64,000 nt of DNA from Aeromonas bestiarum (GCF_000819745.1 NZ_CDDA01000015.1:124001-188000); one strand, 5' to 3'; positions 1 to 9,889 are shown, numbered from the stretch's first letter. Program-made: numbers and translations. The notes: generated from the sequence alone by a model not told the origin.

Positions 1-164
1 TCCTTGATGGGGGTGAGCTGATTGGCATGCATGTTCTCGACCAGCGTTGCCATCTCCTTGGTGGAGTAGTAGCTGGTGAGCGTCAGCACTCCCAGCAACA
101 GCATGAGAATGGAAAACGAGAACACCAGTTTTGTTCTGACTTGCAAGTTGTGAAACCAGTCCAT
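1..164 (-). CDS. Methyl-accepting chemotaxis protein, N-terminal part only
   Basis: The first 54 codons of a protein that runs off the left edge of the window. It starts MDWFHNLQVRTKL and continues into a hydrophobic segment (about residues 10-30), the signal-anchor typical of chemoreceptors, followed by the start of a periplasmic helix (KEMATLVENMHANQ). The start codon is ATG read on the minus strand, about 40 bp after the cheA stop. It follows the response regulator, STAS and CheA genes on the same strand, which supports its reading as a receptor. The signalling domain is not visible, so the MCP assignment rests on this N-terminus and on context. Confidence 0.75.
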   Translation of the reverse strand, partial: MDWFHNLQVRTKLVFSFSILMLLLGVLTLTSYYSTKEMATLVENMHANQLTPIK

Positions 165-207
165 GGTTCTACTCCGTGAATCCTGTTAGTGACAGTATGG
201 TCTGTGG

Positions 208-2346
208 TCAATGTCTGAGGGTGAACAGGGCGTCGGCCTGCTGATGGAGCAAGTGTTGTTCCCGCCGCCACGCCAGTTGAATGAGTTGGGGCACGTCGAG
301 GATCAGCGCCGGCTGGCCATTGCCCAGAATGGTGGAGCCGCTGACGTAACGCAGGGATTTGAACAAGTCTCCCAGCGGCTTGATCACCGCCTGCACTTCC
401 CCTATCAGGCGATCCACCACGATACCGGCGCGGTTGTCGGCGTAATCGACCATCACCACGAATTCGGGTTCGGTCGCCGCCGGCAGGGCAAACAGTTCGC
501 GCAGGGCGATGAAGGGAACCCACTCTCCGCGCACGTTGATCTGGCGACTCTGGCTGTGCAGGGCATCCGGCGGCAGGTCGATGCACTCGACCATCATGTC
601 GAGGGGGATCACCAGGGAGGCGTGATCCACCTCAATCCGGAAGCCGTCTATGATGGCCAGGGTCAGGGGCAACCTGAGCCGGAAGGTAGTGCCTGCACCC
701 AGCCGACTCTCTATGGTGGTTTCACCGCGCAGAAAGTCCAGATTGCGCTTGACTACATCCAGCCCGACCCCGCGCCCCGAGAGATCGCTGACATCGGCGG
801 CGGTCGAGAATCCCGGCAGGAACAGCAGCTGGAAGATCTCCTGTTCACCGAACACCTTGCCCTCCGGCACCATGCCTTGGGCGTGGGCCTTGGCGAGGAT
901 CTTGTCGCGATCTATGCCCCGGCCGTCATCGCTCACCTCCACCACAACGGCACCGGCATCGTGATAGGCATTGAGAGTGATCACCCCTTGCGCCGGCTTG
1001 CCGGCCGCCAGCCGCAGTGCCTGATCTTCGAGGCCGTGATCGGCGGCATTACGCACCAGATGCATCAGGGGATCGGTCAGTTTCTCGACCATGGATTTGT
1101 CGATGTCGGTGTCGGCGTTGCGGATCTGCAGCTGGATCTCCTTGCCCGTCTGCTGGGAGAGTTCGTGCACCAGTCGCGGGAAACGGTTGAAGATCTCGTT
1201 GATGGGCACCATGCGCAGGGTCAGGGCATCGTCACGTATCCCCTCCACCAGGGTGTTGACGGTGGCGACTGATTCGATGAGCTCAGCATCTCCCCTGAGC
1301 CTGGCCTGCAGTGTGGTAGCCGAGGTGGCGATCACCAGCTCGCCGACCCGGTTGATCAGGCGATCCAGCTTGGCTGCCTCGATCCGGATGTAGTGCCCTT
1401 CGGCGCGCAGCTGCGGCTTGGCCTGAACCAGAGGGGCGGGGATGGGGGCCGATTCGGGCTCCGCTGGTGTCGGCGTCGTGGCGGCACTCGGCAAGTCACC
1501 GCTCGCGATGCGGGCGGCTTCCGCTTCGGTCAGTGCCTGGGCGGCCACCCAGCGTTGCAGTTGGGCCGAGAGCGGTTCATCCCGCCATGCCGCCAGCCGT
1601 TGGCCCTGCTCGGCAAACCGCGCCAGATCCTGATGCGGCGTGAGCACGCTGATGAGGCTGGCGTGGGCGACAAAATCGAAGGTGCCCAGGATCCGCTCTC
1701 TGGGCTCGGCACTGAGCAGGCCTATCTCGTAGCCGAGAAAACATTCTGTGGGATCGAGCAGTTGCAGCGGTGGCCACTCGTGCCAGACCGGCTGGATGAA
1801 GTGGATCCGTCCCAGATTGGCCAGGTAGCGGATGAAGGCAAGCAGGTCGAAGCCATCCTGATACAGGGCCGGATAGAAGCGCAGGGAGAGGTGCCAGGGG
1901 CGCAGATCCTGCGAGGCGACTGGGGCCGGCGAGGGCATGGCCAGCGGCTCGCTGGGCAGGGTCTGGTGACCCTGTAACTGGGAGAGCAGGGCCAGGATCT
2001 GCTGGGTCTCGGTCTGCTGCAGTTCGGGATTGTGTTCGGCGCCCTGCAACAGATCGCGCAGTTGATCGTTGCAGGCCAGCAACAGGTTGATCAGGTGTTC
2101 ATCCAGCGCTATCTCGCCGCTGCGCAGCCGCTCCAGCATGTTCTCCATGGCGTGGGCGAAGCGCACCAGCATGGTCAGCCCCAACATGCCCGCCGAACCC
2201 TTGATGGTGTGGGCGGTGCGAAACATCAGGTTGTAGGTGTCGGGGTGGGCCGGATAGGCCTCACGATCCAGCAGGGCATGTTCCAGGTTGTCGCATTGTT
2301 CATAGGCCTCTTCGAAAAAGAGGGCGCGGGCCTTATTGATGTCCAT
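208..2346 (-). CDS. cheA: Chemotaxis histidine kinase CheA
   Basis: About 712 residues. The N-terminal HPt domain carries the phospho-acceptor in HTIKGSAGM (His46 from the chosen start). A less conserved middle region (about 150-300) includes a Pro/Ala-rich linker. Then come the dimerisation helix (DRLINRVGELVIA), the HATPase N box (LVRNAADHGLE), the G boxes (DDGRGID, LSGRGVGLDVV) and a C-terminal CheW-like domain. The protein phosphorylates CheY-type regulators under receptor control at the inner membrane. I chose the start MDINKARALFF, which overlaps the end of the STAS gene by 14 bp; a start seven codons upstream is possible. The cluster content (CheY, STAS, CheA, MCP) resembles accessory Vibrio-type chemotaxis clusters rather than a flagellar che operon, so whether it controls flagella is open. 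Confidence 0.93.
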   Translation of the reverse strand: MDINKARALFFEEAYEQCDNLEHALLDREAYPAHPDTYNLMFRTAHTIKGSAGMLGLTMLVRFAHAMENMLERLRSGEIALDEHLINLLLACNDQLRDLLQGAEHNPELQQTETQQILALLSQLQGHQTLPSEPLAMPSPAPVASQDLRPWHLSLRFYPALYQDGFDLLAFIRYLANLGRIHFIQPVWHEWPPLQLLDPTECFLGYEIGLLSAEPRERILGTFDFVAHASLISVLTPHQDLARFAEQGQRLAAWRDEPLSAQLQRWVAAQALTEAEAARIASGDLPSAATTPTPAEPESAPIPAPLVQAKPQLRAEGHYIRIEAAKLDRLINRVGELVIATSATTLQARLRGDAELIESVATVNTLVEGIRDDALTLRMVPINEIFNRFPRLVHELSQQTGKEIQLQIRNADTDIDKSMVEKLTDPLMHLVRNAADHGLEDQALRLAAGKPAQGVITLNAYHDAGAVVVEVSDDGRGIDRDKILAKAHAQGMVPEGKVFGEQEIFQLLFLPGFSTAADVSDLSGRGVGLDVVKRNLDFLRGETTIESRLGAGTTFRLRLPLTLAIIDGFRIEVDHASLVIPLDMMVECIDLPPDALHSQSRQINVRGEWVPFIALRELFALPAATEPEFVVMVDYADNRAGIVVDRLIGEVQAVIKPLGDLFKSLRYVSGSTILGNGQPALILDVPQLIQLAWRREQHLLHQQADALFTLRH

Positions 2347-2653
2347 GAACCGCCCCCTCTGGGCCAACGTCTGCCCACAACCCCAGCTCGGTCAACACGC
2401 CGTGGGCGACACACTCATCGCTCGCAAGCAGCCGCAGCCGCTTGCCCTGCTGGCTGGCCTCCTGCTGCAGGATGGCGATGAGCTGGGCGCCACAGCCGTC
2501 GAGCACCTCCAGCGGGTTCAAGTCCAGGTTCAGGTCGGCAAAGTTGAGCAGGCCGAACAGATCGTCCTGCAGATCCCCCAGCGTCATTATGCTCAGTTCG
2601 CCGCTCAGGGTGGCGGTGGGGGGGGTGTGCCGGGTATCGAGTTCCAGGCTCAT
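2333..2653 (-). CDS. STAS-domain protein of the chemotaxis cluster
   Basis: 106 residues, a single STAS/anti-anti-sigma-like domain (MSLELDTRHTPP... LSGELSIMTLGDLQ... EVLDGCGAQLIAILQQ). The usual phosphorylatable Ser/Thr in the loop after the conserved Asp is replaced (LDGCGAQ), so phospho-regulation as in SpoIIAA is unlikely. I chose the internal ATG at 2653 because the upstream 15 codons run into the space behind the response regulator gene. The gene lies between a CheY-like gene and cheA, and its 3' end overlaps the cheA start, which suggests translational coupling. STAS proteins of this kind are common in accessory chemotaxis clusters; their exact role is not settled. Confidence 0.8.
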   Translation of the reverse strand: MSLELDTRHTPPTATLSGELSIMTLGDLQDDLFGLLNFADLNLDLNPLEVLDGCGAQLIAILQQEASQQGKRLRLLASDECVAHGVLTELGLWADVGPEGAVHGHQ

Positions 2654-2669
2654 GACAGTCGCTCCCGGA

Positions 2670-3038
2670 TCATGGTTGCACCACCTTGTAGACATCATCG
2701 AGCAGTTTGAGCGGCTCGAACGGCTTGGTCAGCCAGACCCGGGCACCGGCCTCGAATCCCTCTCGCTTGATCTGATCTGAGTCTTCCGTGGTCAGCATGA
2801 TGAAGGGGAGGTAGCGGGTCGTCTGCTGCGCCTTGACCCGTCTGAGCAGCGTCATGCCATCCATGCCGGGCATGTTGAGGTCTGAAATAATGAGGTGTAC
2901 GCGTTGGTTGTCCAGCTGGATGAGGGCGGCCTCGCCATCTTCTGCTTCTATCACGTCAAAACCGGCGCTGCTGAGCGTCATGGTGATGGCCGCCCTGATC
3001 CCGACGGAATCATCCACCACCAGTATGGTCTTGCCCAT
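2670..3038 (-). CDS. CheY-like single-domain response regulator
   Basis: 122 residues, a lone receiver domain with the acidic pair D9-D10, the phospho-acceptor D53 (IISDLNMPGMDG), the conserved Thr in MLTTEDS and the Lys in LTKPFEP. There is no output domain. It is first in the minus-strand chemotaxis cluster and ends 16 bp before the STAS start. The obvious partner kinase is the CheA encoded two genes downstream. Whether it binds a flagellar motor switch or another output cannot be told from sequence. Confidence 0.9.
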   Translation of the reverse strand: MGKTILVVDDSVGIRAAITMTLSSAGFDVIEAEDGEAALIQLDNQRVHLIISDLNMPGMDGMTLLRRVKAQQTTRYLPFIMLTTEDSDQIKREGFEAGARVWLTKPFEPLKLLDDVYKVVQP

Positions 3039-3496
3039 AAGTCATCCTCTCGACGCTACATCAGGAGTGGGCCCCAGCGCAGGGGCGAGGCCAGCTCTGG
3101 GCCTCAGTGATAATTGTTGTTCAAGAGTCTGATGTTGGAGAGATTTTTTATAGTGCATCCGGGATTGGGAGACACTTGGCACTGATTGTGCAACCTCCTA
3201 TGGGGGCTAGGTGTGAGGCTAGGGATGGAAACGAGGGGCAGGCTCCTGGCCGTGGTACGGTTTTGCCCAAATAAAAGGCAGTTGAATGAGCGCTGCCATG
3301 AGCACGATATTGACGGAACGACAGCTGATAATAAATATCATTGGCAAGTCTATTCCTGTTAGTTACATATATGATCACAAATAATAAAGGTATATTTTAT
3401 CGGCCTCTTTCTTTTCTGGTGATCACTCAGGGCTGATAACATCAGTAGTCTTAAAAATAGTGTGACAACGCTTTCGTTCTGATTATTTAACATCGC

Positions 3497-3528
3497 GAAT
3501 TAACGAATGATTTTTATGTTGTTAATTC
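3497..3528. promoter_or_regulatory. Inverted repeat, possible operator
   Basis: The 8-bp arms GAATTAAC (3497-3504) and GTTAATTC (3521-3528) are perfect inverted copies with a 16-bp AT-rich spacer. The repeat lies in the AT-rich part of the divergent region, about 225 bp before hybO. I do not know the binding protein. Confidence 0.35.
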
Positions 3529-3656
3529 ATAAAATCATAAATATAACCCTTTGTGGGTATTTTGCTGGGTCATTGTATGGTTAGCTAACTGCATGCTACA
3601 TATGGTTTTTTTAAATTAATGATGATGAGTTATATATCCGGGTAATGTCCTGCGAC

Positions 3657-3670
3657 TTGATGGAGATCAA
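3657..3670 (+). promoter_or_regulatory. FNR-type binding site upstream of hybO
   Basis: TTGATGGAGATCAA is a perfect match to the FNR consensus TTGAT-N4-ATCAA. It lies 80 bp before the hybO start codon, a position that suits anaerobic activation. CRP sites share this half-site architecture (TGTGA type), but the TTGAT form favours FNR. Confidence 0.75.
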
Positions 3671-3750
3671 CACGGGAGGAGAAGGGAGTCCTTAGCATTT
3701 CCGCTATTAAGCATTTATCAAACAAGTGCTCACTAACGGGAATAAGAAGA

Positions 3751-4884
3751 ATGGTCGAGGATAATTTTTTATCGGCTCATGGAATTAATCGCCGTGACTT
3801 TATGAAATTGTGCGCCGGGATGGCCGCAACCCTGGGATTAAGCCAGAATGCCGTGGCCAAGATGGCCATGGCGCTCACCAGCCCCGAGCGGCCACCGGTG
3901 ATCTGGATTGGCGCGCAGGAGTGCACGGGTTGCACCGAGTCACTGCTGCGCTCAACCCACCCCACCATAGAAAACCTGATCCTCAACACCATTTCGCTGG
4001 AGTACCACGAGGTGCTCTCGGCGGCCTTTGGCCATCAGGCGGAAGAGAACAAGCGCAATGCCATCGAGCGCTACAAGGGCAAGTATGTGCTGGTGGTGGA
4101 CGGCTCCATTCCATTGAAAGATGGTGGCGTCTACTGCATGGTGGCCGGTGAGCCCATAGTCGATCATATCCGCCGTGCGGCTGCCGATGCGGCTGCCGTC
4201 ATCGCCATCGGTTCCTGCTCTGCCTGGGGCGGTGTGCCCGCCAGTGGTGGCAACCCGACCGGCGCCGTCAGCCTGGAGGAGGCCCTCGGCAATATCGGCA
4301 CCCCCATCATCAATATCCCAGGTTGCCCGCCCAACCCCCACAACTTCCTCACCACGGTTGCTTACTACATCACCTACGGCAAGTTGCCGGCGCTGGATAG
4401 CAAGAAGCGTCCGCTGTTTGCCTACGAGCGCCTCATCCACGAGAACTGCGAGCGCCGCCCGCACTTCGATGCGGGACGTTTTGCCAAGGAGTTCGGTGAC
4501 GAGGGCCACCGTCAGGGCTGGTGCCTCTACCATCTTGGCTGCAAGGGGCCCGAGACCTACGGCAACTGCTCGACCCTGGAGTTCTGCGACGTGGGCGGCG
4601 GCATCTGGCCGGTGGGCATAGGCCATCCCTGCTACGGCTGCAACGAACAGGGGGTGGGTTTCAGCAAGGGGATCTTCCAGCTCGCCAAGGTCGAAAATCC
4701 GACCCCGCGGGTGGAGAAACCCGACGTGGCCATTCAGGAGGGGGGACACATGTCGCCCACCGCCACCGGCCTCATCGGTGGTGCCCTCGGGGTACTGGTG
4801 GGGGTGAGCCTGATGACGGTGCGCGAACTCGGTCGCCAGCAGAAGCGCCACGAAGCCGGGCAGCACCCATCACGGGAGGAGTGA
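3751..4884 (+). CDS. hybO: Hydrogenase-2 small subunit HybO
   Basis: 377 residues. This is the iron-sulfur subunit of the membrane-bound [NiFe] uptake hydrogenase; it passes electrons from the HybC active site to HybA/HybB. A twin-arginine signal is at the N-terminus (NRRDFMKL, residues 13-20, then a hydrophobic stretch). Cluster ligands are visible at C58-x2-C61 (ECTGCTES), in GCPPNPHNF, and in the C-terminal Cys-rich part ([23 protein letters not shown]). A C-terminal hydrophobic helix (about residues 339-358) anchors the protein on the periplasmic face. It is first in a tight hyb operon, followed by hybA after 2 bp. Expression is probably anaerobic, given the FNR-type site upstream. Confidence 0.97.
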   Translation: MVEDNFLSAHGINRRDFMKLCAGMAATLGLSQNAVAKMAMALTSPERPPVIWIGAQECTGCTESLLRSTHPTIENLILNTISLEYHEVLSAAFGHQAEENKRNAIERYKGKYVLVVDGSIPLKDGGVYCMVAGEPIVDHIRRAAADAAAVIAIGSCSAWGGVPASGGNPTGAVSLEEALGNIGTPIINIPGCPPNPHNFLTTVAYYITYGKLPALDSKKRPLFAYERLIHENCERRPHFDAGRFAKEFGDEGHRQGWCLYHLGCKGPETYGNCSTLEFCDVGGGIWPVGIGHPCYGCNEQGVGFSKGIFQLAKVENPTPRVEKPDVAIQEGGHMSPTATGLIGGALGVLVGVSLMTVRELGRQQKRHEAGQHPSREE

Positions 4885-4886
4885 CC

Positions 4887-5930
4887 GTGAACAGACGCAA
4901 TTTCCTCAAGTTTGCCTCCGCCAGCGCGCTGGCGGCAGGGGCCGCCGTGCCCGGCAGCGCCATGGCGGCGGCCAAGAACAAGCCGCCCATTCCTGGATCG
5001 CTCGGCATGTTGTACGACTCCACCCTCTGCGTCGGCTGTCAGGCCTGCGTGGCGGAGTGTCAGCGCCTCAACGGCAACCCGGCCAACCCGGCCGGGGAAT
5101 CGACCTGGTCCAACAACGACAAGCTGACCCCCTACACCAACAACATCATCCAGGTGTGGAAGAGCGGCACGGGTGAGCACAAGGATCAGCTGGTGGATGG
5201 CTATGCCTACATCAAGAAGCAGTGCATGCACTGCGTCGATCCCAACTGCGTCTCCGTCTGTCCGGTGCAGGCCCTTAAAAAAGATCCCAAGACCGGCATA
5301 GTCCATTACGACCCGAGCGTCTGCACCGGCTGCCGCTACTGCATGGTGGGCTGCCCGTTCGATGTGCCCAAATATGACTACGACAACCCGTTCGGGGCCA
5401 TCCACAAGTGCGAGCTCTGCAACCAGCAGGGGCTTGAGCGGATCAATCAGGGCAAGTTGCCCGGTTGTGTCGAGGTGTGCCCGACCGGCGCCGTCATCTT
5501 CGGCAGCCGCGAGGATCTGATGGCCGAGGCCAAGCGCCGCCTGCTGGCGAGCCCGGGCAGCGAGTATGCCTATCCGCGCCAGACCCTCACTGCGGGCGAC
5601 CCTTATCTGCATGAAGTGCCGAGCTACCAGCCCTATGTCTATGGCGAGAAAGAGGGCGGTGGCACCCAGGTGCTGGTACTGGCCGGGGTGCCTTACACCA
5701 AGCTCGACATGCCCGACTTGCCGGAGCTCTCCTCAGGGGCGCGCTCGGAGCATATCCAGCACACCCTCTACAAGGGGATGGTGCTGCCCATGGTGGTGCT
5801 GACCGGCCTCTCGGTACTCATTCGCCGCAACGCCAAGAAGCACGATCAAGCGCACCCTCATGACGAGGACCATGCGCCTGGGCAGGGCAAAGAGCCGGGT
5901 TCTGACAAGGGAGGCAAGGATCATGAGTAA
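4887..5930 (+). CDS. hybA: Hydrogenase-2 ferredoxin-type subunit HybA
   Basis: 347 residues from a GTG start 2 bp after hybO. The reading frame stays open upstream inside hybO, but the Tat signal (MNRRNFLKF, then an Ala-rich hydrophobic stretch ending SAMAA) fixes this start. Four [4Fe-4S] ligand sets follow: [11 protein letters not shown] (C48 onward), [24 protein letters not shown] and CELCNQQG...CVEVC. A C-terminal hydrophobic helix ([15 protein letters not shown]) is followed by a charged His/Asp/Lys-rich tail. The protein links HybO to the quinone-reactive HybB. Its stop overlaps the hybB start by 8 bp. Confidence 0.96.
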   Translation: MNRRNFLKFASASALAAGAAVPGSAMAAAKNKPPIPGSLGMLYDSTLCVGCQACVAECQRLNGNPANPAGESTWSNNDKLTPYTNNIIQVWKSGTGEHKDQLVDGYAYIKKQCMHCVDPNCVSVCPVQALKKDPKTGIVHYDPSVCTGCRYCMVGCPFDVPKYDYDNPFGAIHKCELCNQQGLERINQGKLPGCVEVCPTGAVIFGSREDLMAEAKRRLLASPGSEYAYPRQTLTAGDPYLHEVPSYQPYVYGEKEGGGTQVLVLAGVPYTKLDMPDLPELSSGARSEHIQHTLYKGMVLPMVVLTGLSVLIRRNAKKHDQAHPHDEDHAPGQGKEPGSDKGGKDHE

Positions 5931-7110
5931 CCACAAGGCACATCCGCTCGGTGGCAAGCTGGTCAGCTGGCCCGTCATAGTGCTGGCGCCCTTCGTCATC
6001 CTGTGCGGCATGCTGATCCTCAAACGCCTCATCTTCGGGCTGGGCTCGGTCACCGATCTCAACGGGGGTTATCCCTGGGGGCTGTGGATCTCGTTTGATC
6101 TGCTGATCGGCACAGGTTTTGCCTGCGGTGGCTGGGCACTGGCCTGGGCCGTCTACGTCTTCAACCGGGGCGAGTATCACCCCCTGGTGCGACCGGCCCT
6201 GCTGGCGAGTTTGTTCGGCTATTCGCTGGGCGGCCTCTCCATCACCATAGATGTAGGCCGTTACTGGAACCTGCCTTACTTCTACATTCCGGGTTTCTTC
6301 AACACCTCCTCTGTGCTGTTCGAGACAGCGGTCTGCATGACCATCTACATAGGGGTGATGGCGCTAGAGTTCGCACCCGTGCTGTTGGAGAAGTTCGGCT
6401 GGAAGACTTCCATGGCCCGGCTCAACAAGATCATGTTCTTCATCCTGGCGCTGGGGGCCCTGCTGCCCACCATGCACCAGTCCTCCATGGGATCCTTGAT
6501 GATAGTGGCGGGGGAGAAGATCCATCCGCTCTGGCAAAGCTACGAGCTGCTGCCGGTCTTCTCCTTGTTGACCGCCTTCATCATGGGCTTCTCCATAGTG
6601 GTGTTTGAAGGTTCTTTGGTGCAGGCGGGGCTGGCGGGGCGGGGTCCCAACGAGAAGTCGCTGTTCTACAAGCTGACCCAGGTGATCGACATCTTCCTGA
6701 TCCTGTTTGTGGCGCTGCGCTTTGCCGAGATCGTCATCAACGACAAGTCGGCCTATCTCTCAGAGTTCAACCGCTACGCCGTCATGTTCTGGAGCGAGAT
6801 TGCGCTGATGATATTCCCGCTGCTGGTGTTCCACTGGGACAAGAGCCGCCGCGATTCGCGCATGTTGTTCCTGGGGGCACTCAGCATGCTGCTGGGCGCA
6901 GCCCTCTGGCGACTGGATTACTCCCTGCTCGCCTTCAACCCCGGCAATGGCTATCACTACTTCCCCTCCGCGGCGGAAGTGCTGATCTCCTTGGGCTTCG
7001 TCGCCATCGAGGTCTGTGCCTATTTGCTGCTGATCCGGCTCTTGCCGGTACTGCCATCACTTGAACGTGTTCACCAAGATTATCAGGCCCGAGGGAAAGC
7101 CAACGTATGA
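5923..7110 (+). CDS. hybB: Hydrogenase-2 integral membrane subunit HybB
   Basis: 395 residues, an NrfD/PsrC-family polytopic protein with about ten hydrophobic segments spread along its length. It exchanges electrons between the HybOA clusters and the quinone pool in the inner membrane. The start [13 protein letters not shown] lies inside the end of hybA, and the gene ends 4 bp into hybC, so the operon is translationally coupled throughout. The length is close to that of E. coli HybB (392). Confidence 0.95.
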   Translation: MSNHKAHPLGGKLVSWPVIVLAPFVILCGMLILKRLIFGLGSVTDLNGGYPWGLWISFDLLIGTGFACGGWALAWAVYVFNRGEYHPLVRPALLASLFGYSLGGLSITIDVGRYWNLPYFYIPGFFNTSSVLFETAVCMTIYIGVMALEFAPVLLEKFGWKTSMARLNKIMFFILALGALLPTMHQSSMGSLMIVAGEKIHPLWQSYELLPVFSLLTAFIMGFSIVVFEGSLVQAGLAGRGPNEKSLFYKLTQVIDIFLILFVALRFAEIVINDKSAYLSEFNRYAVMFWSEIALMIFPLLVFHWDKSRRDSRMLFLGALSMLLGAALWRLDYSLLAFNPGNGYHYFPSAAEVLISLGFVAIEVCAYLLLIRLLPVLPSLERVHQDYQARGKANV

Positions 7111-8810
7111 GCCAACGTATCACCATAGACCCCATCACCCGCATTGAGGGGCACCTGCGTATCGACTGCGAGATCGAAGGCGGCATAGTCACCAAGGCCT
7201 GGTCGTCCGGCACCATGTGGCGCGGGATGGAGGAGATCGTCAAGGGCAACGACCCGCGCGATGCCTGGATGATAGTGCAGCGCATCTGCGGGGTATGTAC
7301 CTCCATTCACGCCATCGCCTCGGTGCGGGCGGTGGAGAACGCCATCGGCGCCCAGGTGCCGGTCAACGCCCAGTACATCCGCAACCTCATCATCGCGGCC
7401 CACAATATCCACGATCACATAGTCCACTTCTACCAGCTCTCCGCGCTGGACTGGGTGGACATCACGGCGGCGCTTGAGGCCAATCCGCAGAAGGCGGCGG
7501 ACATCCTCAAGGGGGTCTCTACCTGGTCCCTCAACAGCGCCGAAGAGCTGACCAAGGTGCAGGACAAGATCCGCGCCCTGGTGGCGAGCGGCCAGCTTGG
7601 CATCTTTGCCAACGGTTACTGGGGTCACAAGGAGATGAAGCTGAGCCCGGAGGTGAACCTCATCGCCGTGGCTCACTACCTGCAGGCGCTGGAGTGCCAG
7701 CGCGATGCCAACCGCATCGTCGCCATTTTGGGGGGCAAGACGCCCCACATCCAGAACCTGGCGGTGGGCGGGGTGGCCAACCCCATCAACCTGGATGCGC
7801 CAAGCGTGCTCAACCTGGAACGGCTGCTCTATGTGAAGAGCTTCATCGACCGGCTCGGCGAGTTCATCGAGCAGGTCTACAAGGTGGATGCCGCCATCAT
7901 AGCCGCTCACTATCCCGAGTGGCTGGCGCTGGGGCAGGGGGCCAAGCACTACCTGAGCGTGCCCGAGCTTCCTACCGATGCCGACGGCGGCAGCTTCCTG
8001 ATGCCGGGTGGCTATATCGAGAACGGCAATCTGGCCGGCTATCGCCCCATCGTGAGTCATCAGGATGCCTGGCTGATGGATGGGATTGCCGAGAGCAACA
8101 AGCACGCCTGGTACAAGGATGATGCCCCCCTCAAGCCGTGGGAGGGCAAAACTGAGCCCAACTACACCGGTTGGCAGGATGACGGCAAGTACTCCTGGGT
8201 CAAATCCCCCACCTTCTACGGCAAGGTGGTGGAGGTGGGGCCCCTCGCAGACCTCTTGGTGAAGCTCGCCGCCAAGCACCCGGAGACGGTGGCTCACTTC
8301 GATCAGCTGAACGGCATCTACAAGGCGCTCACCGGCTCTGCCATCAAGACCGAACAGCTGCATTCCACCATGGGTCGCATCATTGGCCGCGCGGTGCGTT
8401 GCTGCGTGCTGAAAGACACCCTGGCGCACCAGTGGAAGGCGCTTGTCGACAACATCGGCAAGGGGGATTTCACCGCCTACATCAAGGCCGAGATCCCGGC
8501 GGACAAGGAGTTTCGCGGGGTGGGCTTTGAAGAGGCGCCGCGCGGCATGCTCTCCCACTGGATCGTCATCAAGGAGGGCAAGATCGCCAACTATCAGGCG
8601 GTGGTGCCCTCGACCTGGAACTCGGGCCCGCGCAACTTCAATGACGAGCCCGGCCCCTACGAGCAGGCGCTGGTAGGGACGCCGGTGGCGGATCCCGCCA
8701 AACCTCTGGAGGTGGTGCGTACCATCCACTCGTTCGACCCCTGCATGTCCTGCGCGGTCCACGTAGTGGATACCCAAAATGGCGAAGTGACTCAGGTGAA
8801 GGTGCTGTGA
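7107..8810 (+). CDS. hybC: Hydrogenase-2 large catalytic subunit HybC
   Basis: 567 residues, the same length as the E. coli protein. It carries the NiFe(CN)2CO site. The four nickel-ligand cysteines are in RICGVC (C61, C64) and DPCMSC (C546, C549). Position 546 is Cys, so this is not a selenohydrogenase. A 15-residue tail after His552 is the peptide expected to be removed by HybD once nickel is inserted. The protein has no signal peptide and should be carried across the membrane by HybO. The start overlaps hybB by 4 bp. Confidence 0.97.
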   Translation: MSQRITIDPITRIEGHLRIDCEIEGGIVTKAWSSGTMWRGMEEIVKGNDPRDAWMIVQRICGVCTSIHAIASVRAVENAIGAQVPVNAQYIRNLIIAAHNIHDHIVHFYQLSALDWVDITAALEANPQKAADILKGVSTWSLNSAEELTKVQDKIRALVASGQLGIFANGYWGHKEMKLSPEVNLIAVAHYLQALECQRDANRIVAILGGKTPHIQNLAVGGVANPINLDAPSVLNLERLLYVKSFIDRLGEFIEQVYKVDAAIIAAHYPEWLALGQGAKHYLSVPELPTDADGGSFLMPGGYIENGNLAGYRPIVSHQDAWLMDGIAESNKHAWYKDDAPLKPWEGKTEPNYTGWQDDGKYSWVKSPTFYGKVVEVGPLADLLVKLAAKHPETVAHFDQLNGIYKALTGSAIKTEQLHSTMGRIIGRAVRCCVLKDTLAHQWKALVDNIGKGDFTAYIKAEIPADKEFRGVGFEEAPRGMLSHWIVIKEGKIANYQAVVPSTWNSGPRNFNDEPGPYEQALVGTPVADPAKPLEVVRTIHSFDPCMSCAVHVVDTQNGEVTQVKVL

Positions 8811-9340
8811 TGAACACCCTGATCCTGGGCGTAGGTAACCTGCTGTTGAGCGACGAGGCAGTGGGAGTGCGCCTCGTCGAGGCGCTGGGGCGCGAATACC
8901 GTTTTGCCCCCGGCATCGAGCTGCTGGATGGCGGCACCGCCGGTATGGAGCTGCTGGAAGCCATGGCCAGTCGCGACCACATCATTTTGGCGGATGCGGT
9001 GCGCAGCGGTAACCCGCCGGGCACAGTAGTGACCCTGAAGGATGAGGAGATCCCGACCCTGTTTGGCCGCAAGATCTCCCCGCACCAGCTGGGGCTGGCG
9101 GACGTGCTCTCGGCGCTGCACATGACGGGGGAATCCCCCAAGCGGCTCACCTTGATCGGCATAGAGCCTGAATCTCTCGAACCGCGCATCGGCCTCACCC
9201 CTGTGGTGGCGGCGGCGATGGGGGAGGCGAAGGATCGGATTTTGACCCTGCTGGCCGCCGTTGGCGCCCCCGCCATTGCGCTCTCCGATGCCGAGCGGGC
9301 AAAGCAAGAGCAGGAGGGCCTATGGCGCAGTCCCATTTAA
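8810..9340 (+). CDS. hybD: Hydrogenase-2 maturation protease HybD
   Basis: About 176 residues, peptidase family M52. It cuts the C-terminal peptide from pre-HybC after nickel insertion. The N-terminus shows the family pattern (LILGVGNLLLSDEAVGVRLVE), with an acidic nickel-sensing residue after the LL/LSD turn and a further Asp in LLDGGTAG. The ATG at 8810 overlaps the hybC stop by one base; a GTG one codon upstream is equally possible. It overlaps hybE by 19 bp. Confidence 0.95.
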   Translation: MNTLILGVGNLLLSDEAVGVRLVEALGREYRFAPGIELLDGGTAGMELLEAMASRDHIILADAVRSGNPPGTVVTLKDEEIPTLFGRKISPHQLGLADVLSALHMTGESPKRLTLIGIEPESLEPRIGLTPVVAAAMGEAKDRILTLLAAVGAPAIALSDAERAKQEQEGLWRSPI

Positions 9341-9837
9341 GCGAGGTTGAAGCCGTGCAGGAGTTCATCGGTTTTGCCAGCAATCCCGCGCCTTTGCTGG
9401 TGGCCCAGTACGAGCGGATCGCCCGCGAAGAGATGCAAGGGCTGCCCTTCTATCACGCCACCATGCCTATCGTGGCCGAGTGCGTGTTGTTTGAAGAGCA
9501 GTGGCTCGGCTGCGTGCTCACCCCCTGGATGCTGAGCCTGGTGGTGCTGCCGGGGCCGGATCAACTCTGGCCGGTGCGCAGCAGCAGCGATCGGCTCGCT
9601 CTGCAGCTCCCCTGCGGCAACATGACCTTTATGGTGGGGGAATTGCCCGAGACGGGGCAGCTGCTGGCCTGCTCCCTGATGTCGCCGCTCGACCCCCATC
9701 TCGAGGCCGAAGAGGGGCGCTCGCTGGTGAGCAGCACCCTCAAAATGCTGCACTCCTTGCCGCTGCAGCAAGGTGCCGTCGGCGTGGATCTGGGGCGCAG
9801 ACGGCTGTTTGGTGCTCGTCGTGGCCAACCGGCATAG
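9322..9837 (+). CDS. hybE: Hydrogenase-2 assembly chaperone HybE
   Basis: 171 residues, HybE/HupJ family. The E. coli protein binds HybO and coordinates Tat export with cofactor loading. Recognisable family segments are MPIVAECVLFEEQWLGCVLTPW and PCGNMTFMVG in the middle of the protein. It is last in the hyb operon and overlaps hybD. There are no hybF or hybG paralogues here; the single hypA and hypC at 16-19 kb probably serve both hydrogenases. Confidence 0.93.
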   Translation: MAQSHLSEVEAVQEFIGFASNPAPLLVAQYERIAREEMQGLPFYHATMPIVAECVLFEEQWLGCVLTPWMLSLVVLPGPDQLWPVRSSSDRLALQLPCGNMTFMVGELPETGQLLACSLMSPLDPHLEAEEGRSLVSSTLKMLHSLPLQQGAVGVDLGRRRLFGARRGQPA

Positions 9838-9871
9838 CCACTAGGTTTCACGCGAAATCAAGTTTAGAATA

Positions 9872-9889
9872 GGGGCCCGTTTTGGCCCC
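9872..9889 (+). terminator. Hairpin after hybE
   Basis: The arms GGGGCC and GGCCCC form a stem around CGTTTT in the hyb-nik gap. No clean T-run follows, so termination may be partial. Confidence 0.4.

Larger units (their letters stand above)
3039..3750. other. Divergent intergenic region between chemotaxis and hydrogenase-2 operons
   Basis: About 710 bp with no convincing gene. The part from about 3370 to 3640 is clearly AT-rich compared with the flanks, as expected for promoter DNA serving two divergent operons. It holds an inverted repeat (3497-3528) and an FNR-type site (3657-3670), annotated separately. A 76-codon minus-strand open frame at 3148-3378 has no recognisable features and is not called. 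Confidence 0.7.

Noticed and set aside
7083-8777. 564-codon minus-strand frame opposite hybC
   Set aside because: Shadow of hybC, with no independent motifs or ribosome site.
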